A stretch of 64,000 nucleotides of DNA from Shewanella litoralis (GTDB lineage Bacteria; Pseudomonadota; Gammaproteobacteria; Enterobacterales; Shewanellaceae), in contig NZ_WSRZ01000010.1 in NCBI RefSeq assembly GCF_009828585.1, positions 1-64,000 of the forward strand. Direction: 5' to 3'. Under the pieces are notes generated by a model. The model searched no databases, was not told the origin of the DNA, and was given only the letters and a program-made list of their open reading frames with translations. Position 1 is the stretch's first letter. The number at the start of each line of letters is the position of its first letter. The translations under genes were made by a program, and so were the position numbers. Shown in pieces: positions 31,050-42,182 of this stretch.

Positions 31050-31681
31050 CCAGGGTAGCTTCAACATCAGCAATGAATTTGGCAAAAAAGTTGTCAGATG
31101 CTGGGATCCGCCACCCCGCGGTATTGCACGCGGTTGCAACGACTCCGCGTGAGTTATTTCTCGATGGTGCATTAGCGCATAAAGCCTATGAAAATACCGC
31201 GTTGCCCATTGGACAAGGCCAAACCATATCGCAGCCTTACATTGTGGCGCGCATGACTGAGCTTTTGCTGCAACATAACCCACAAAAAGTACTCGAAATT
31301 GGTACCGGTTCGGGTTACCAGGCTGCAGTGCTCGCGTCGCTCATTCCTGAACTTTGCACAATCGAAAGAATTAAAGCACTGCAAATTCAAGCCAGGCAAA
31401 GGCTTAAACGCTTAGACTTGCATAATGTGTCATTTAAATACGGTGATGGTTGGCAAGGTTGGCCTAATCGTGGTCCTTTTGATGGCATTATGGTGACCGC
31501 CGCTGCCGCCTCGGTGCCGCAAGCCTTGCTTGAGCAGCTTGCTGATAAAGGAGTGTTAATTATTCCTGTAGGTGAAGATACTCAACAACTGTTAAAAATC
31601 ACTCGCGCAGGCACTGAGTTCCATTCGGAAATAATCGAAGCGGTTAAATTTGTGCCATTAATTAATGGTGATTTAGCCTAA
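31046..31681 (+). CDS. pcm: protein-L-isoaspartate O-methyltransferase
   Basis: 211 residues. It methylates isoaspartyl residues in aged proteins as the first step of repair. [20 protein letters not shown] and the AdoMet site [16 protein letters not shown] are clear. The ATG at 31046 overlaps the surE TGA by four bases and gives the expected N-terminus ([16 protein letters not shown]); a GTG at 31031 would add five residues inside surE. Coupled translation with surE is likely. nlpD and rpoS follow, so this is a stationary-phase group. Confidence 0.96.
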   Translation: MTRVASTSAMNLAKKLSDAGIRHPAVLHAVATTPRELFLDGALAHKAYENTALPIGQGQTISQPYIVARMTELLLQHNPQKVLEIGTGSGYQAAVLASLIPELCTIERIKALQIQARQRLKRLDLHNVSFKYGDGWQGWPNRGPFDGIMVTAAAASVPQALLEQLADKGVLIIPVGEDTQQLLKITRAGTEFHSEIIEAVKFVPLINGDLA

Positions 31682-31782
31682 ACCATGAGTTCTGCTTCAT
31701 GTTAGGCTCAGAGTCATGCTTTATCATGTAGAATGCACCAGCTTTCTATGCGCTCATGTATTTTCTTTAAGGATATTGTTTG

Positions 31783-32712
31783 ATGAATACCGGTTGGCCA
31801 AATGGTTTGGTCTTAGCAATCATGCTGACAGGATGTAGCTTTCAAGCTGAACGTCCCGCGCCGGTTGATAGTTTATCATCAAAAAATCATGGTCCTCGTT
31901 ATCATAAAGGCTCGCTTAAAACCCATAAGTACATTGTAAAAAAAGGCGACACCTTGTACTCCATTGCATGGGGTGCCGGCCGTCATTTTGCTGCACTTGC
32001 CAAAGAAAATAATCTGCACGCGCCTTATACTATTTATCCGGGTCAAACGCTTAATTTAGCGAGTGCTAATGATTCAGTGTCTACTGGCGTGAGAACACCG
32101 CAAACCTATGCAACTTCAGTGCAAACTCAGGCCGTAACTCAACCCTATTCATCGGTTTCTAATCGTACGGGATCGCAAACAATCCAACCCGCTACAACTG
32201 TAAAGCCGCAGCCAGTGGTCGTATCAGACAGAACGAAAAAAGATCTTGATCACAAAGTCAAGCCTGCGTATTCTGTAACAACTACCCAACAAACAGTTAA
32301 CCAAAATGCAAACGGTCCTGTCGCAAACTTGCCACAACAAGTTCAGCAATGGCACTGGCCAGTTAGAGGCCGAATAATCGGGTATTTTTCGGCATCGGAA
32401 CAAGGCAATCAAGGTATTAAGATTGCTGGTAATCGCGGAGACATTATAAAAGCCGCAGCAGATGGTAGAGTCGTATATGCAGGCAATGCGCTTCGGGGAT
32501 ATGGCAACTTAGTTATTATCAAACATAACGATGATTTTCTAAGTGCTTATGCTCATGCAGACACGATTACGGTTAAAGAAAAGCAATATGTTAGCGCAGG
32601 CCAAACAGTTGCAAAAATGGGCAGTACAGGGACAAGCCAAGTGATGCTTCATTTTGAAGTACGTTATCACGGCAAGTCGGTTAACCCATTACGATATCTA
32701 CCTAAACAGTAA
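31783..32712 (+). CDS. nlpD: lipoprotein NlpD, murein hydrolase activator
   Basis: 309 residues. The signal peptide ends in lipobox LTGC (Cys about residue 18). A LysM domain (YIVKKGDTLYSIAWGAG, about 47-95) binds peptidoglycan; a Gln/Thr-rich linker follows; the C-terminal LytM domain starts near 190. The catalytic metal ligands are missing: GIKIAGNRG replaces the Gly-x-Asp site and MLHFEVR lacks the first His of HLH, as in NlpD proteins that activate amidases rather than cut murein. ATG 31783 has AAGGA nine bases upstream; the TTG before it does not. The main rpoS promoter is often inside nlpD. Confidence 0.93.
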   Translation: MNTGWPNGLVLAIMLTGCSFQAERPAPVDSLSSKNHGPRYHKGSLKTHKYIVKKGDTLYSIAWGAGRHFAALAKENNLHAPYTIYPGQTLNLASANDSVSTGVRTPQTYATSVQTQAVTQPYSSVSNRTGSQTIQPATTVKPQPVVVSDRTKKDLDHKVKPAYSVTTTQQTVNQNANGPVANLPQQVQQWHWPVRGRIIGYFSASEQGNQGIKIAGNRGDIIKAAADGRVVYAGNALRGYGNLVIIKHNDDFLSAYAHADTITVKEKQYVSAGQTVAKMGSTGTSQVMLHFEVRYHGKSVNPLRYLPKQ

Positions 32713-32790
32713 TTGTTTAGCAACATAAATAACGGAGGATAGGCAAGTGAAGTAGATTACATATCACAAATTAGGTTTGGGAGAGCAATT

Positions 32791-33762
32791 ATGAGCCGCA
32801 AAAAAAGTACTGCTATAGCAGAACCACTTGTCGATCTAGCTAAACAACCACAAGAGGTTGCAGCCAAAAATGGCGATTTGGTGCAGCAACTCGAAATAGA
32901 AGACAAAGTCCAAGATGACTTACAAAAAAATCTCGATGCTACTCAATTATACTTAGGTGAAATTGGTTTTTCTCCTTTGCTTACCGCTGAAGAAGAAGTC
33001 TATTTTTCACGTAAAGCTCTCAAAGGCTGCGAAAAGTCTCGCAACCGCATGATCGAAAGTAATTTACGTCTTGTCGTTAAAATCTCCAGAAGATACAACA
33101 ATCGCGGCTTAGCGTTACTCGACCTTATCGAAGAAGGCAATTTAGGCCTGATAAGAGCGGTTGAAAAGTTTGATCCTGAACGCGGTTTCCGTTTTTCAAC
33201 TTATGCAACCTGGTGGATCAGGCAAACCATTGAACGTGCGATCATGAATCAAACTCGTACAATTCGCCTCCCTATTCACGTAGTGAAAGAATTAAATGTC
33301 TATTTGCGTACTGCAAGACAGCTGGCGCAAAAACTTGATCATGAACCCACGGCAGAAGAAATCGCAGAAAAACTTGATGTTTCAACTGGCGATGTAAGCC
33401 GCATGCTTAAACTGAATGAAAGAATTACCTCAGTAGATTCACCCTTAGGTGGTGATAATGAAAAAGCATTATTAGATGTCATTGCTGATGACGATTCAGT
33501 CGGGCCAGATCATCAAGTACAGACTGAAGATCTGTCTAACTCAATTGTGGGTTGGTTAAATGAGCTTAATACGAAGCAACGAGAAGTGCTTGCAAGACGC
33601 TTTGGTTTGTTAGGTTATGAACCATCAACACTTGAAAATGTGGGCGCTGAAATTGGTTTAACTCGTGAACGAGTGCGTCAAATTCAGGTAGAAGCGTTAA
33701 AGCGTTTAAAAGATTTACTTGGCTCGCAAGGGCTGTCAGTTGAAGCACTGTTTAGAGATTAA
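32791..33762 (+). CDS. rpoS: RNA polymerase sigma factor RpoS
   Basis: 323 residues, the length of its homologues. It directs stationary-phase and stress transcription. Region 1.2 starts near residue 50 ([17 protein letters not shown]), region 2 has [35 protein letters not shown] (only partly quoted in papers as the core-binding and -10 region), and region 4 ends in [17 protein letters not shown]. The 78-bp gap to nlpD contains GGGAGAG before the ATG, plus a separate GGAGG followed by GTG-AAG-TAG. Convergent with mutS across a shared terminator. Confidence 0.97.
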   Translation: MSRKKSTAIAEPLVDLAKQPQEVAAKNGDLVQQLEIEDKVQDDLQKNLDATQLYLGEIGFSPLLTAEEEVYFSRKALKGCEKSRNRMIESNLRLVVKISRRYNNRGLALLDLIEEGNLGLIRAVEKFDPERGFRFSTYATWWIRQTIERAIMNQTRTIRLPIHVVKELNVYLRTARQLAQKLDHEPTAEEIAEKLDVSTGDVSRMLKLNERITSVDSPLGGDNEKALLDVIADDDSVGPDHQVQTEDLSNSIVGWLNELNTKQREVLARRFGLLGYEPSTLENVGAEIGLTRERVRQIQVEALKRLKDLLGSQGLSVEALFRD

Positions 33763-33803
33763 TACTCAATATATTAAGGGTGACGTTAACGCGCCCATAA
33801 TAA

Positions 33804-33829
33804 AAAAGGACACATTTTAGTGTCCTTTT
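33804..33829. terminator. bidirectional terminator between rpoS and mutS
   Basis: AAAAGGACAC, loop ATTTTA, GTGTCCTTTT. A-run and T-run flank the stem, so it can act on both convergent transcripts. Confidence 0.88.
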
Positions 33830-33850
33830 CATTGCCAGTTTTTTATGATC

Positions 33851-36427
33851 TTAGCGTGCTAAACGTTTTAATTCATACAATAAATCAAGCGCTTGCTTAG
33901 GCGTAAAATCATCAGGATTTATTTGCGTTAGCTTATCCATTGCTGGAGATGCTTCAGGCATCGGTGTAAGTAAATTCATACTTACCTGTCTTGGCGCTTG
34001 TTCTGTTGCGGTCATATCGCGGTTTTCGAGTTGATGCAATTTATGTTTGGCAGCTTTAATCACTTGGCTTGGCACACCGGCTAATGCAGCAACTTGCAAT
34101 CCATAACTCTTACTGGCTGCCCCTTCTTGAACAGCATGCATAAAGGCAATGGTATCGTCATGTTCAATCGCATCTAAGTGCACATTAACTACCGCAGGTA
34201 ATAATTCTGGCAATTGAGTCAGCTCAAAATAGTGCGTTGCAAACAAGGTCAGGGCACTGACTTGTTTTGCGAGATACTCAGCAGCAGACCAAGCGAGTGA
34301 TAAACCATCATAGGTCGAGGTTCCGCGGCCTATTTCATCCATTAATACCAAACTATTGGCCGTGGCATTATGCAAAATATTGGCGGTTTCGGTCATCTCT
34401 ACCATAAAGGTTGAGCGGCCCGATGCCAAGTCGTCCGATGCCCCAATACGGGTAAATATTCGGTCAATTTCACCTATTTGTGCAGAATCTGCTGGCACAA
34501 AGCAACCAATGTGAGCCATTAAAGTGATAAGTGCTACCTGACGCATGTAAGTCGACTTACCGCCCATATTGGGGCCGGTGACGATCAACATTTTGCGCTG
34601 AGGCGTCAGGCTAACTGGGTTAGCAATAAAGGCTGATTGACTGACCTGTTCAACCACCGGATGTCTGCCGGCATCAATATGAATCCCAATATCGTCAGTC
34701 ATTTGTGGACACTGGTAATTGAGGGTTTCAGCGCGCTCAGCAAAATTGCTCAACACGTCGAGCTGTGCGGCTGCTGTAGCAAAGGCTTGCAGTTCTTGTA
34801 ATTTTGGTAACAGTAAGTCAAACAATTGTTCCCATAATTGTTTTTCTAACGCGAGCGCTTTCCCCTGGCTTGACAGGACTTTTTCTTCGTATTCTTTAAG
34901 TTCTGGAGTGATATAGCGTTCGGTACCTTTTAACGTCTGGCGACGTTGATAACTCAATGGCACTTTGTCTGCTTGTAAGCGACTGACTTCAATATAATAG
35001 CCGTGTACACGGTTATAACCCACTTTTAGGGTACTTATCCCAGTTTGTTGTTTTTCGCGTGCTTCAAGTTCAACCAAATAATCATTGGCACCTTCACTCA
35101 GCTTACGCCATTCATCAAGTTCAGCATGATAACCGGATTTAATCACGCCGCCATCTCTAATGAGCATCGGTGGATTATCGACAATAGCGCGTTCGAGCAA
35201 GTCATGTTGCTCAGGAAACTCGCCCAATTGCGCCGCTAATGTTGCCATTTGCTGTTGCTGGCAAGCTGATAATGTTTGCTGAATACCAGGCAGTAATGCC
35301 AGGGCTTGCTTTAGCCGTGAAAAATCACGTGGTCTGGCACTGCGCAGGGCAAGGCGCGCCATAATACGTTCAATATCGCCTAGGCTTTTTAGTTGTTCGT
35401 GCAGAGTATGGTAAAGGTCTTTTTCAATTAACTCATTGACCGCACCGTGACGTAATTGAATTGCTGTGCGATTGCGCAGCGGCTCATGGATCCAACGTTG
35501 CAACATGCGACTGCCCATAGGTGTTGCTGTATTATCGAGCACCCAAGCAAGAGTGTTGTCTCTTCCGCCAGATAAATTTTGGGTTAACTCTAAATTACGG
35601 CGCGTCGCAGCATCTAAAATAATTGATTCAGATTGATTAAAGCGCACAATGGAGTTGATGTGCGGTAATGCCATTTTTTGGGTGTCTTTAACATACTGCA
35701 TTAAGCAGCCAGCAGCTTGTAATGCTAAGCGCGCGTCGCTAATACCAAAACCATGCAAATCTTTAGTGCCAAATTGGTTGAGCAATAAATTGACGCAGGT
35801 GTCGTAATCAAATTCCCATTCAGGTCGGCGGCGAATACCTTTCATGTTATTGATTAGCAACATGTCAGTAAAATCTTCGCTGTACAGCAATTCGGCTGGA
35901 TGAGTACGCTGTAATTCTGCTTCTAATGCTTCTCGAGTCGGCAGTTCTGCAATAACAAAACGCCCTGATGAGATATCCAGTGTGGCATAGCCAAAACCGG
36001 TTTTACCTTGATAAAGCGCAGCAAGTAGGTTGTCTTGTTTTTCTTGTAATAGTGCTTCATCGGTTAATGTACCAGGGGTAACAATGCGCACAACTTGACG
36101 CTCAACCGGACCTTTTGAGGTCGCTGGGTCGCCAATTTGTTCACAAATAGCCACAGATTGACCGATTTGAACCAATTTAGCTAAATACCCTTCAACCGCA
36201 TGGTAAGGAATACCCGCCATTGGGATTGGGTCGCCACCACTTTTACCCCGAGCGGTTAATGAAATACCCAGTAGTTCAGAGGCTTTTTTGGCATCATCAT
36301 AAAATAACTCGTAAAAGTCGCCCATTCGATAAAACAGCAACATGTCAGCGTGAGCGGCTTTTAAGCTCAAATACTGTCGCATCATTGGGGTATGTTTTTC
36401 TAAATCGCTGGTATCAATTACAGTCAT
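33851..36427 (-). CDS. mutS: DNA mismatch repair protein MutS
   Basis: 858 residues. It recognises mismatches and recruits MutL. The mismatch-binding Phe-x-Glu is in RMGDFYELF (about 36-44). The ATPase has Walker [14 protein letters not shown] (about 613-625), [16 protein letters not shown] (Walker B) and FATHYFELT. The beta-clamp/tetramer C-terminus ([15 protein letters not shown]) is complete. Orientation, convergent with rpoS and divergent from recA, is common in Shewanella and Vibrio relatives. Confidence 0.98.
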   Translation of the reverse strand: MTVIDTSDLEKHTPMMRQYLSLKAAHADMLLFYRMGDFYELFYDDAKKASELLGISLTARGKSGGDPIPMAGIPYHAVEGYLAKLVQIGQSVAICEQIGDPATSKGPVERQVVRIVTPGTLTDEALLQEKQDNLLAALYQGKTGFGYATLDISSGRFVIAELPTREALEAELQRTHPAELLYSEDFTDMLLINNMKGIRRRPEWEFDYDTCVNLLLNQFGTKDLHGFGISDARLALQAAGCLMQYVKDTQKMALPHINSIVRFNQSESIILDAATRRNLELTQNLSGGRDNTLAWVLDNTATPMGSRMLQRWIHEPLRNRTAIQLRHGAVNELIEKDLYHTLHEQLKSLGDIERIMARLALRSARPRDFSRLKQALALLPGIQQTLSACQQQQMATLAAQLGEFPEQHDLLERAIVDNPPMLIRDGGVIKSGYHAELDEWRKLSEGANDYLVELEAREKQQTGISTLKVGYNRVHGYYIEVSRLQADKVPLSYQRRQTLKGTERYITPELKEYEEKVLSSQGKALALEKQLWEQLFDLLLPKLQELQAFATAAAQLDVLSNFAERAETLNYQCPQMTDDIGIHIDAGRHPVVEQVSQSAFIANPVSLTPQRKMLIVTGPNMGGKSTYMRQVALITLMAHIGCFVPADSAQIGEIDRIFTRIGASDDLASGRSTFMVEMTETANILHNATANSLVLMDEIGRGTSTYDGLSLAWSAAEYLAKQVSALTLFATHYFELTQLPELLPAVVNVHLDAIEHDDTIAFMHAVQEGAASKSYGLQVAALAGVPSQVIKAAKHKLHQLENRDMTATEQAPRQVSMNLLTPMPEASPAMDKLTQINPDDFTPKQALDLLYELKRLAR

Positions 36428-36598
36428 TATGGACTCTTCACTCTATCAAACTTGGGGCATGAAACTTTATGGCGCTAATCTTAACAATTTTTATCTTCGG
36501 GGTATAAATCAATTCACAATAAAAATGCCTAGTGGATAAAATATTGATGTCAAAAGGCAAATTAACTTGAATTAAAAAAAATTACCATCAGCACTTGA

Positions 36599-36618
36599 TA
36601 CTGTATGACTATACAGTA
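36599..36618 (+). promoter_or_regulatory. LexA (SOS) box of recA
   Basis: TACTGTATGACTATACAGTA, a near-perfect CTG-N10-CAG palindrome with flanking TA, 94 bp upstream of the recA ATG. Confidence 0.93.
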
Positions 36619-36711
36619 TACTGATGGACATATTGAAATGAGTTATCACATTTCACCTAAATAAAAATCGCATTTTACTAAACGTATTGAATGCCTTAAG
36701 AGGGTTTTACA

Positions 36712-37776
36712 ATGAAGGTTGATCCAAACAAAGAGAAAGCACTTGCCGCCGTTTTAGGCCAAATTGAAAAGCAATTTGGTAAAGGCTCAATTATGAAGTT
36801 GGGCGAAGACCGCACAATGGATGTTGAAACTATCTCTACCGGTTCACTTTCATTAGACGTTGCACTCGGCGCTGGTGGTTTACCAATGGGCCGTATCGTT
36901 GAAATTTACGGACCAGAATCATCAGGTAAAACCACATTAACGCTTGAAGTTATTGCTGCGGCTCAACGCCAAGGTAAAACCTGTGCGTTTATCGATGCTG
37001 AGCACGCACTAGACCCTATTTACGCTAAAAAACTTGGTGTAGATATTGATAATTTACTGTGTTCTCAGCCAGACACGGGTGAGCAAGCGCTTGAGATTTG
37101 TGATGCACTAACACGCTCTGGCGCTGTTGATGTCATTATTGTTGACTCAGTAGCGGCATTAACACCTAAAGCTGAAATCGAAGGTGAAATTGGTGATTCA
37201 CACATGGGCCTAGCGGCACGTATGATGAGCCAGGCAATGCGTAAGCTTGCGGGTAACCTTAAGCAGTCAAATACTCTGCTTATCTTCATTAACCAAATCC
37301 GTATGAAGATTGGTGTGATGTTTGGTAACCCAGAAACCACAACAGGTGGTAACGCACTTAAATTCTACGCTTCAGTTCGTTTAGATATTCGTCGTACAGG
37401 TGCTGTAAAAGACGGTGATGAAGTTGTCGGTAACGAAACGCGCGTTAAAGTCGTTAAAAACAAAATTGCAGCGCCTTTTAAACAAGCTGAATTCCAAATC
37501 CTTTACGGGCAAGGTATTAACCGTACTGGCGAATTAGTTGATTTAGGTGTACTTCATAAAATCGTCGACAAAGCCGGTGCATGGTACAGCTACAAAGGTG
37601 AAAAGATTGGTCAAGGCCGTGCAAACGCGGGGAAATTCTTAACAGAAAACCCAGCTATTGCTGCCGAGATTGATACTACACTGCGTACAATGTTACTTGC
37701 TGGTGGTGCTGCAAGCTCGTCAAGTTCAGACGATGGTGATGAAAACATCGATTTAGAAACCGGTGAAGTTTTTTAA
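36712..37776 (+). CDS. recA: recombinase RecA
   Basis: 354 residues. It forms filaments on single-stranded DNA, promotes strand exchange and triggers LexA cleavage. Walker A is [10 protein letters not shown] (about 67-76), Walker [11 protein letters not shown], and loop 2 is [20 protein letters not shown]-like. The acidic C-terminal tail ([19 protein letters not shown]) is normal. AGAGGG lies ahead of the ATG, with a LexA box 94 bp upstream. Its usual partner recX is broken just downstream. Confidence 0.99.
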   Translation: MKVDPNKEKALAAVLGQIEKQFGKGSIMKLGEDRTMDVETISTGSLSLDVALGAGGLPMGRIVEIYGPESSGKTTLTLEVIAAAQRQGKTCAFIDAEHALDPIYAKKLGVDIDNLLCSQPDTGEQALEICDALTRSGAVDVIIVDSVAALTPKAEIEGEIGDSHMGLAARMMSQAMRKLAGNLKQSNTLLIFINQIRMKIGVMFGNPETTTGGNALKFYASVRLDIRRTGAVKDGDEVVGNETRVKVVKNKIAAPFKQAEFQILYGQGINRTGELVDLGVLHKIVDKAGAWYSYKGEKIGQGRANAGKFLTENPAIAAEIDTTLRTMLLAGGAASSSSSDDGDENIDLETGEVF

Positions 37777-37810
37777 CCTAGGCTTGCCTAGACTATAAAT
37801 TCGTTTGCTG

Positions 37811-37851
37811 AAAAGCCGTGGTTGCGTTTGTTACGCACTGCGGTTTTTATT
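37811..37851 (+). terminator. terminator after recA
   Basis: AA-CCG and TGCGT (37823-37827) pair with ACGCA (37833-37837) and CGG-TT, then TTTTATTTT. The stem has an internal mismatch, but position and T tract fit. Confidence 0.7.
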
Positions 37852-37935
37852 TTGGGCTTAGGCAAAACTTATACTCAGTCACCTCGTTATTACAGGCCAT
37901 AGGTGTTTGCCGATAAAACCAGCTTTGGCGAATAG

Positions 37936-38402
37936 TGGGTAGGCAAAACGATCATTGAAGCCGCCATTGATAACTGCGATTTGATTGGTTTGTCATAGTA
38001 ATACCATTGCGCGTTAGTCAATGATCTCTCTGCGAGAATTTAAAAGGGCTTAAACAAGGCGAATGACTGAATGAATCGTTGTTCTTTCGAAGTCATGCAA
38101 CGCAGTGTAAGCCCTTTTAAAGCTCGCCACAAAGGAAAGCCCCAGCAGCTTTTGCTCTGCGTTCTCGCTATTTGAAAGGGAGCAAGCATTTCTATATAGC
38201 GACGCCTTAATCAAAAACCGCTGGGCGCATTCTGAGTGGTCACTTATTAATGCGCAATGGTATAAAAGCTGGAAAATTCGGCCAATAAACTGCAGATAAC
38301 AATAAAGAATAATCCCGTCGTATTCGTCAGCTCTTTGCGCAAAACTTGAGTTTTGAACATATTGCTTATGCCTTTGACTATGCTACTACGAGTCCGATTT
38401 AA
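37936..38402 (+). pseudogene. recX: recX remnant, frameshifted and split by a MITE-like insertion
   Basis: In the position that recX normally occupies (recA-recX-alaS), two decayed RecX-like stretches flank an insertion. Upstream (37936-37998) one frame reads GKTIIEAAIDNCDLIGLS, like the RecX segment around 'E.AL..C.IDW'. Downstream (38264-38402) another frame reads KAGKFGQ, stop, TADNNKE, stop, then SRRIRQLFAQNLSFEH and IAYAFDYATTSPI before a stop; this matches the RecX C-terminal pattern (RR.R.L..RGFSFE.I..A). In-frame stops and a frame change show that the gene is dead independently of the insertion. The N-terminal third (37852-37935) is no longer readable. RecX normally limits RecA filament growth. 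Confidence 0.72.
38002..38262. mobile_element. MITE-like element with 11-bp terminal inverted repeats and TAA target duplication
   Basis: The ends TACCATTGCGC (38002-38012) and GCGCAATGGTA (38252-38262) are perfect inverted repeats. They are flanked on both sides by TAA (37999-38001 and 38263-38265), a 3-bp target-site duplication of the kind made by some IS5-family transposases. The 261-bp interior has no gene but contains an inner inverted pair (AAAAGGGCTTA near 38042 and TAAGCCCTTTT near 38108). It is non-autonomous and lies inside the recX remnant. Confidence 0.78.
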
Positions 38403-38577
38403 AGCGATTACGCCTTAAGGTGACTCAAGCCATCGCCAATAATCGTCCTAATTGCCAAAGTTGCTGCTAATAAGCGCACTATTGCGTTATTTATACGATA
38501 AAACTATTGAGTAATTATCGTTTTTTGCTCAGATGATAATCGGTTTACTCGTCTCGCTTATTTCCTTAAATTCAGTA

Positions 38578-38583
38578 TATAAT
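38578..38583 (+). promoter_or_regulatory. -10 element of alaS promoter
   Basis: Perfect TATAAT 67 bp before the alaS start; the -35 region is weak (no good TTGACA match at 16-18 bp). Confidence 0.4.
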
Positions 38584-38649
38584 GCCTTCATTTACTGGCT
38601 TGCGTGTCAAGTTGGTTATTCTTGTATTCTCATATTTCAGGGCCATTTC

Positions 38650-41274
38650 ATGTTTCAGACTACAGCAGAGTTAAGAAGTGCTTTTTTAAAGTACTTTGAA
38701 GATAACGGACATCAGGTTGTTGATAGCAGTTCACTCGTTCCTACAAACGACCCAACACTGTTATTTACCAATGCGGGTATGAACCAGTTCAAAGATGTGT
38801 TCCTAGGCATGGATAAGCGCAGCTATACACGTGCGACATCTTCACAACGTTGTGTTCGTGCAGGTGGTAAACACAACGATTTAGACAATGTGGGTTATAC
38901 CGCACGTCATCATACATTTTTTGAAATGCTTGGTAATTTCAGTTTTGGTGATTACTTTAAAGAAGAAGCTATTCGTTTTGCGTGGACTTTTTTAACAGAA
39001 ACCTTAAAGCTGCCTAAAGAGCGTTTATGCGTCACGATTTATGAAACCGACGATGAAGCCTACGACATCTGGACTCAAAAAATTGGTGTACCTGCTGAAA
39101 GCATGATCCGTATCGGCGACAACAAAGGTGCTGCTTTCGCTTCAGATAACTTCTGGCAAATGGGTGATACTGGTCCTTGTGGTCCTTGCAGTGAAATTTT
39201 CTATGATCATGGCGATCACATTTGGGGTGGACGTCCTGGGACACCAGAAGAAGATGGCGACCGTTTTATTGAAATTTGGAACATTGTATTTATGCAATAT
39301 AACCGTCAAGCTGACGGCGAAATGTTGCCATTACCAAAACCTTCAGTGGATACCGGTATGGGGATTGAGCGTATTGCAGCCATTATGCAAGGTGTTCATT
39401 CAAACTACGAAATCGATATCTTTAAGCAATTAATTGCTAAAGCCGCTGAGATTATTGGTGTCTCTGATTTAGAAAATAAATCATTACGCGTTATTGCGGA
39501 CCATATTCGATCATGTGCATTTTTAGTCGCAGATGGCGTGATGCCATCAAACGAAGGCCGTGGTTATGTGCTGCGCCGAATTATTCGCCGCGCAGTGCGT
39601 CATGGTAATAAGTTAGGTGCAACGGAAGCATTTTTCTATAAGTTAGTGCCGACGTTAATTAGCGTTATGGGCGATGCAGCAAACGGCTTAAAAGCCATGC
39701 AAGCTATTGTTGAAAAAGCACTAAAAGCCGAGGAAGAGCAATTTGCCCGCACCCTTGAGCGTGGTTTAGTCATTCTAGATGGTGCGTTAAATACCCTTAA
39801 AGGCGATACCTTAGATGGTGAAACAGTCTTTAAACTGTATGACACCTATGGTTTCCCCGTCGATTTAACCGCTGACGTTTGCCGCGAGCGTGACATTAAT
39901 GTTGACGAAGTCGGTTTTGAAGCTGCTATGGCCGAGCAAAGAAGCCGTGCACAAGCTGCAGGTAACTTCGGTGCAGATTATAACAGCAATTTAATCATTG
40001 ATGCTGAAACTGCGTTCTGTGGCTACACGGAGCTTACGGGTGAGTCAACGATAACGGGTTTATATGTTGATGGAAAAGCTGTTGAGCAAGTTGTTGCCGG
40101 TCAAGAAGCCATAGTCGTATTAGCCAATACCCCATTTTATGCTGAATCAGGCGGGCAGGTGGGTGATAAAGGTTTGCTAACGGCTCAAGGTATTGAGTTT
40201 ACCGTTAACGATACTCAAAAGTTTGGTCAAGCTACAGGTCATCAAGGCCAATTAGCGCAAGGTCAATTGGCCGTAGGCCAAACCTTATCAGCGCAAGTGG
40301 ATAAAAAATTACGTCACCGTACTCAGTTAAATCATTCTGTGACTCACTTGTTACATGCTGCATTACGTCAAGTATTAGGCTCACATGTTACACAGAAAGG
40401 GTCGTTAGTGAACCCAGAGCGTTTGCGTTTCGATTTTTCACATTTTGAAGCGGTTAAACCGTCAGAATTAAAAGCGGTTGAAGAATTAGTTAACACACAA
40501 ATTCGTCGTAATCATCAATTAAAAACCGCTGAAATGGCCATTGATGAAGCCAAAGAGAAAGGCGCTATGGCGCTATTTGGTGAAAAGTACGATGACCAAG
40601 TACGTGTTGTAACAATGGGCGACTTCTCAATTGAACTGTGTGGCGGTACTCACGTTGGCCGCACTGGCGATATCGGTTTATTTAAAATCACATCAGAAGG
40701 CGGTATCGCTGCAGGTGTTCGCCGTATTGAAGCTGTAACGGGGGCTGCGGCTATGAGCTATGTTGCAGAGCAACAAGCCATGCTTGATGAAGCTGCACAA
40801 TTGCTAAAATCAGATAATACATCGGTTGTGACTAAGTTAAAAGCGCAGCTTGATAAAGTGAAGCTGCTTGAAAAAGAGTTATCGCAACTTAAAGATAAGT
40901 TAGCCGCAGCAGCCAGTGCCGATATGGCTGGCGATGCTAAAGACATTAATGGTGTCAAAGTGCTGGTTAAAATGATGGAAGGTGTAGACCCTGGTTCATT
41001 GCGTGGCTTACAAGATGAGTTAAAGCAGAAGCTTAAATCTGCCATTATTGTGCTAGGCACAGCAAAAGATGGCAAAGTTAACCTGATTGCAGGTGTCAGC
41101 AATGACTTAACTAAACAAGTTAAAGCGGGTGAGTTGGTTGCTATGGTTGCTCAGCAAGTGGGTGGTAAAGGTGGTGGACGACCCGATATGGCTCAAGCTG
41201 GTGGCACACAACCTGAAAACTTAGCGGCTGCATTAGCATCGGTTGAACCTTGGATTACTGAGCGTTTGAGCTAA
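38650..41274 (+). CDS. alaS: alanine-tRNA ligase
   Basis: 874 residues, close to E. coli AlaS (876). It charges tRNA-Ala and edits Ser/Gly mischarging. The class II aminoacylation core begins [21 protein letters not shown] with [15 protein letters not shown]; the editing domain has HTATHLL-type [11 protein letters not shown] and CGGTHV; the C-terminal coiled coil and DHHA1 domain end with [12 protein letters not shown]. The ATG at 38650 is chosen for the conserved N-terminus; the frame is open further up to 38533 without support. A TATAAT lies 67 bp upstream. Confidence 0.98.
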   Translation: MFQTTAELRSAFLKYFEDNGHQVVDSSSLVPTNDPTLLFTNAGMNQFKDVFLGMDKRSYTRATSSQRCVRAGGKHNDLDNVGYTARHHTFFEMLGNFSFGDYFKEEAIRFAWTFLTETLKLPKERLCVTIYETDDEAYDIWTQKIGVPAESMIRIGDNKGAAFASDNFWQMGDTGPCGPCSEIFYDHGDHIWGGRPGTPEEDGDRFIEIWNIVFMQYNRQADGEMLPLPKPSVDTGMGIERIAAIMQGVHSNYEIDIFKQLIAKAAEIIGVSDLENKSLRVIADHIRSCAFLVADGVMPSNEGRGYVLRRIIRRAVRHGNKLGATEAFFYKLVPTLISVMGDAANGLKAMQAIVEKALKAEEEQFARTLERGLVILDGALNTLKGDTLDGETVFKLYDTYGFPVDLTADVCRERDINVDEVGFEAAMAEQRSRAQAAGNFGADYNSNLIIDAETAFCGYTELTGESTITGLYVDGKAVEQVVAGQEAIVVLANTPFYAESGGQVGDKGLLTAQGIEFTVNDTQKFGQATGHQGQLAQGQLAVGQTLSAQVDKKLRHRTQLNHSVTHLLHAALRQVLGSHVTQKGSLVNPERLRFDFSHFEAVKPSELKAVEELVNTQIRRNHQLKTAEMAIDEAKEKGAMALFGEKYDDQVRVVTMGDFSIELCGGTHVGRTGDIGLFKITSEGGIAAGVRRIEAVTGAAAMSYVAEQQAMLDEAAQLLKSDNTSVVTKLKAQLDKVKLLEKELSQLKDKLAAAASADMAGDAKDINGVKVLVKMMEGVDPGSLRGLQDELKQKLKSAIIVLGTAKDGKVNLIAGVSNDLTKQVKAGELVAMVAQQVGGKGGGRPDMAQAGGTQPENLAAALASVEPWITERLS

Positions 41275-41721
41275 GATTTAGCCAAAATAGCGCTTTAATT
41301 GGCACTTAAGACATAAAGTCTAAGATATTCAACTTTATAACTTGAGTGCCAACAGTAGATTTGGCATAGTGAAGTAACTCGCTAACAGTAAAAAGCGTTT
41401 AAAGGGATTGCTGAGTAATAAGTGGTGATTGCTACAAGTGTGTGTACACAAGGTCATTAATGGTTTTATTCCTGTCGTTTTGTTATTGGTTTTGCTGTTT
41501 AGATTGATTTAGCACCGTGGTGAGTACCAATATGATGAATTTGGACTTGTTACGTATAGATAGTTGATATTTCGTCAGACTTTAAATTTTCCGAATAGAT
41601 AATGCTTTAAAAACCGACGTATTTAGAAATAGATACTATGATTTTATGTAAAGCAAACCTTATAATAAACGCATATTACGGACAAAGCGTGTTATGCAGA
41701 TTGAACTAAAGGAGCAATCGA
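41275..41721 (+). other. alaS-csrA intergenic region, no gene found
   Basis: 447 bp without a convincing reading frame. It contains an imperfect long inverted repeat, TTGGCACTTAAG (about 41299-41310) with CTTGAGTGCCAA (about 41342-41353), which may end alaS transcription although no T tract follows. A TATAAT at 41661-41666 fits a csrA promoter -10 element with a weak -35. The rest shows nothing recognisable. Confidence 0.6.
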
Positions 41722-41919
41722 ATGCTAATTTTGACTCGTCGTGTAGGCGAAACATTAATGATCGGTGATGAAGTCACTGTTACTGTGTTAGGTGTTAAAG
41801 GTAATCAGGTACGCATTGGTGTTAACGCACCTAAAGAAGTATCGGTTCACCGTGAAGAGATCTACCAACGTATTCAATCTGAGAAGTCAGGCACACCTCC
41901 TGAAGGTGGCAATTACTAA
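41722..41919 (+). CDS. csrA: carbon storage regulator CsrA
   Basis: 65 residues. It is a dimeric RNA-binding protein that blocks or stabilises mRNAs at GGA motifs. The sequence begins [16 protein letters not shown] and contains [21 protein letters not shown] with the RNA-binding [17 protein letters not shown] precedes the ATG and itself carries a GGA, consistent with autoregulation. BarA, in this window, controls its antagonist RNAs in relatives. Confidence 0.98.
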   Translation: MLILTRRVGETLMIGDEVTVTVLGVKGNQVRIGVNAPKEVSVHREEIYQRIQSEKSGTPPEGGNY

Positions 41920-41946
41920 ATTTGGGCTATTTTGTCCGATAATAAT

Positions 41947-41972
41947 AAAGTCAGCAGTTTGCTGACTTTTTT
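41947..41972 (+). terminator. terminator after csrA
   Basis: AAAGTCAGCA, loop GTT, TGCTGACTTT, then TTTG. Confidence 0.88.
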
Positions 41973-42139
41973 GTTTTCTGAGCAAATGATCATTTTTAGA
42001 GTGGAATAAAAAAGTCTTTGAAAATCATTTTTTAAAGCAATATTCGTAAAAATGAATACAGTTTTTGCGACTATTTGGAGCTATTATCCTCAATGTGATT
42101 AAAAACAGTCCAAATGAAGATGGGTTTCCTAAAAAGGGT

Positions 42140-42167
42140 TTGACTTATTTTCGTCAAACAGTAATAT
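42140..42167 (+). promoter_or_regulatory. sigma-70 promoter of the tRNA cluster
   Basis: TTGACT (42140-42145), 16-bp spacer, TAATAT (42162-42167), then a GC-rich discriminator (GTGCGCC), as in stringently controlled stable-RNA promoters. The first tRNA begins 16 bp downstream of the -10 box. Confidence 0.72.
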
Positions 42168-42182
42168 GTGCGCCAAGAAAAC

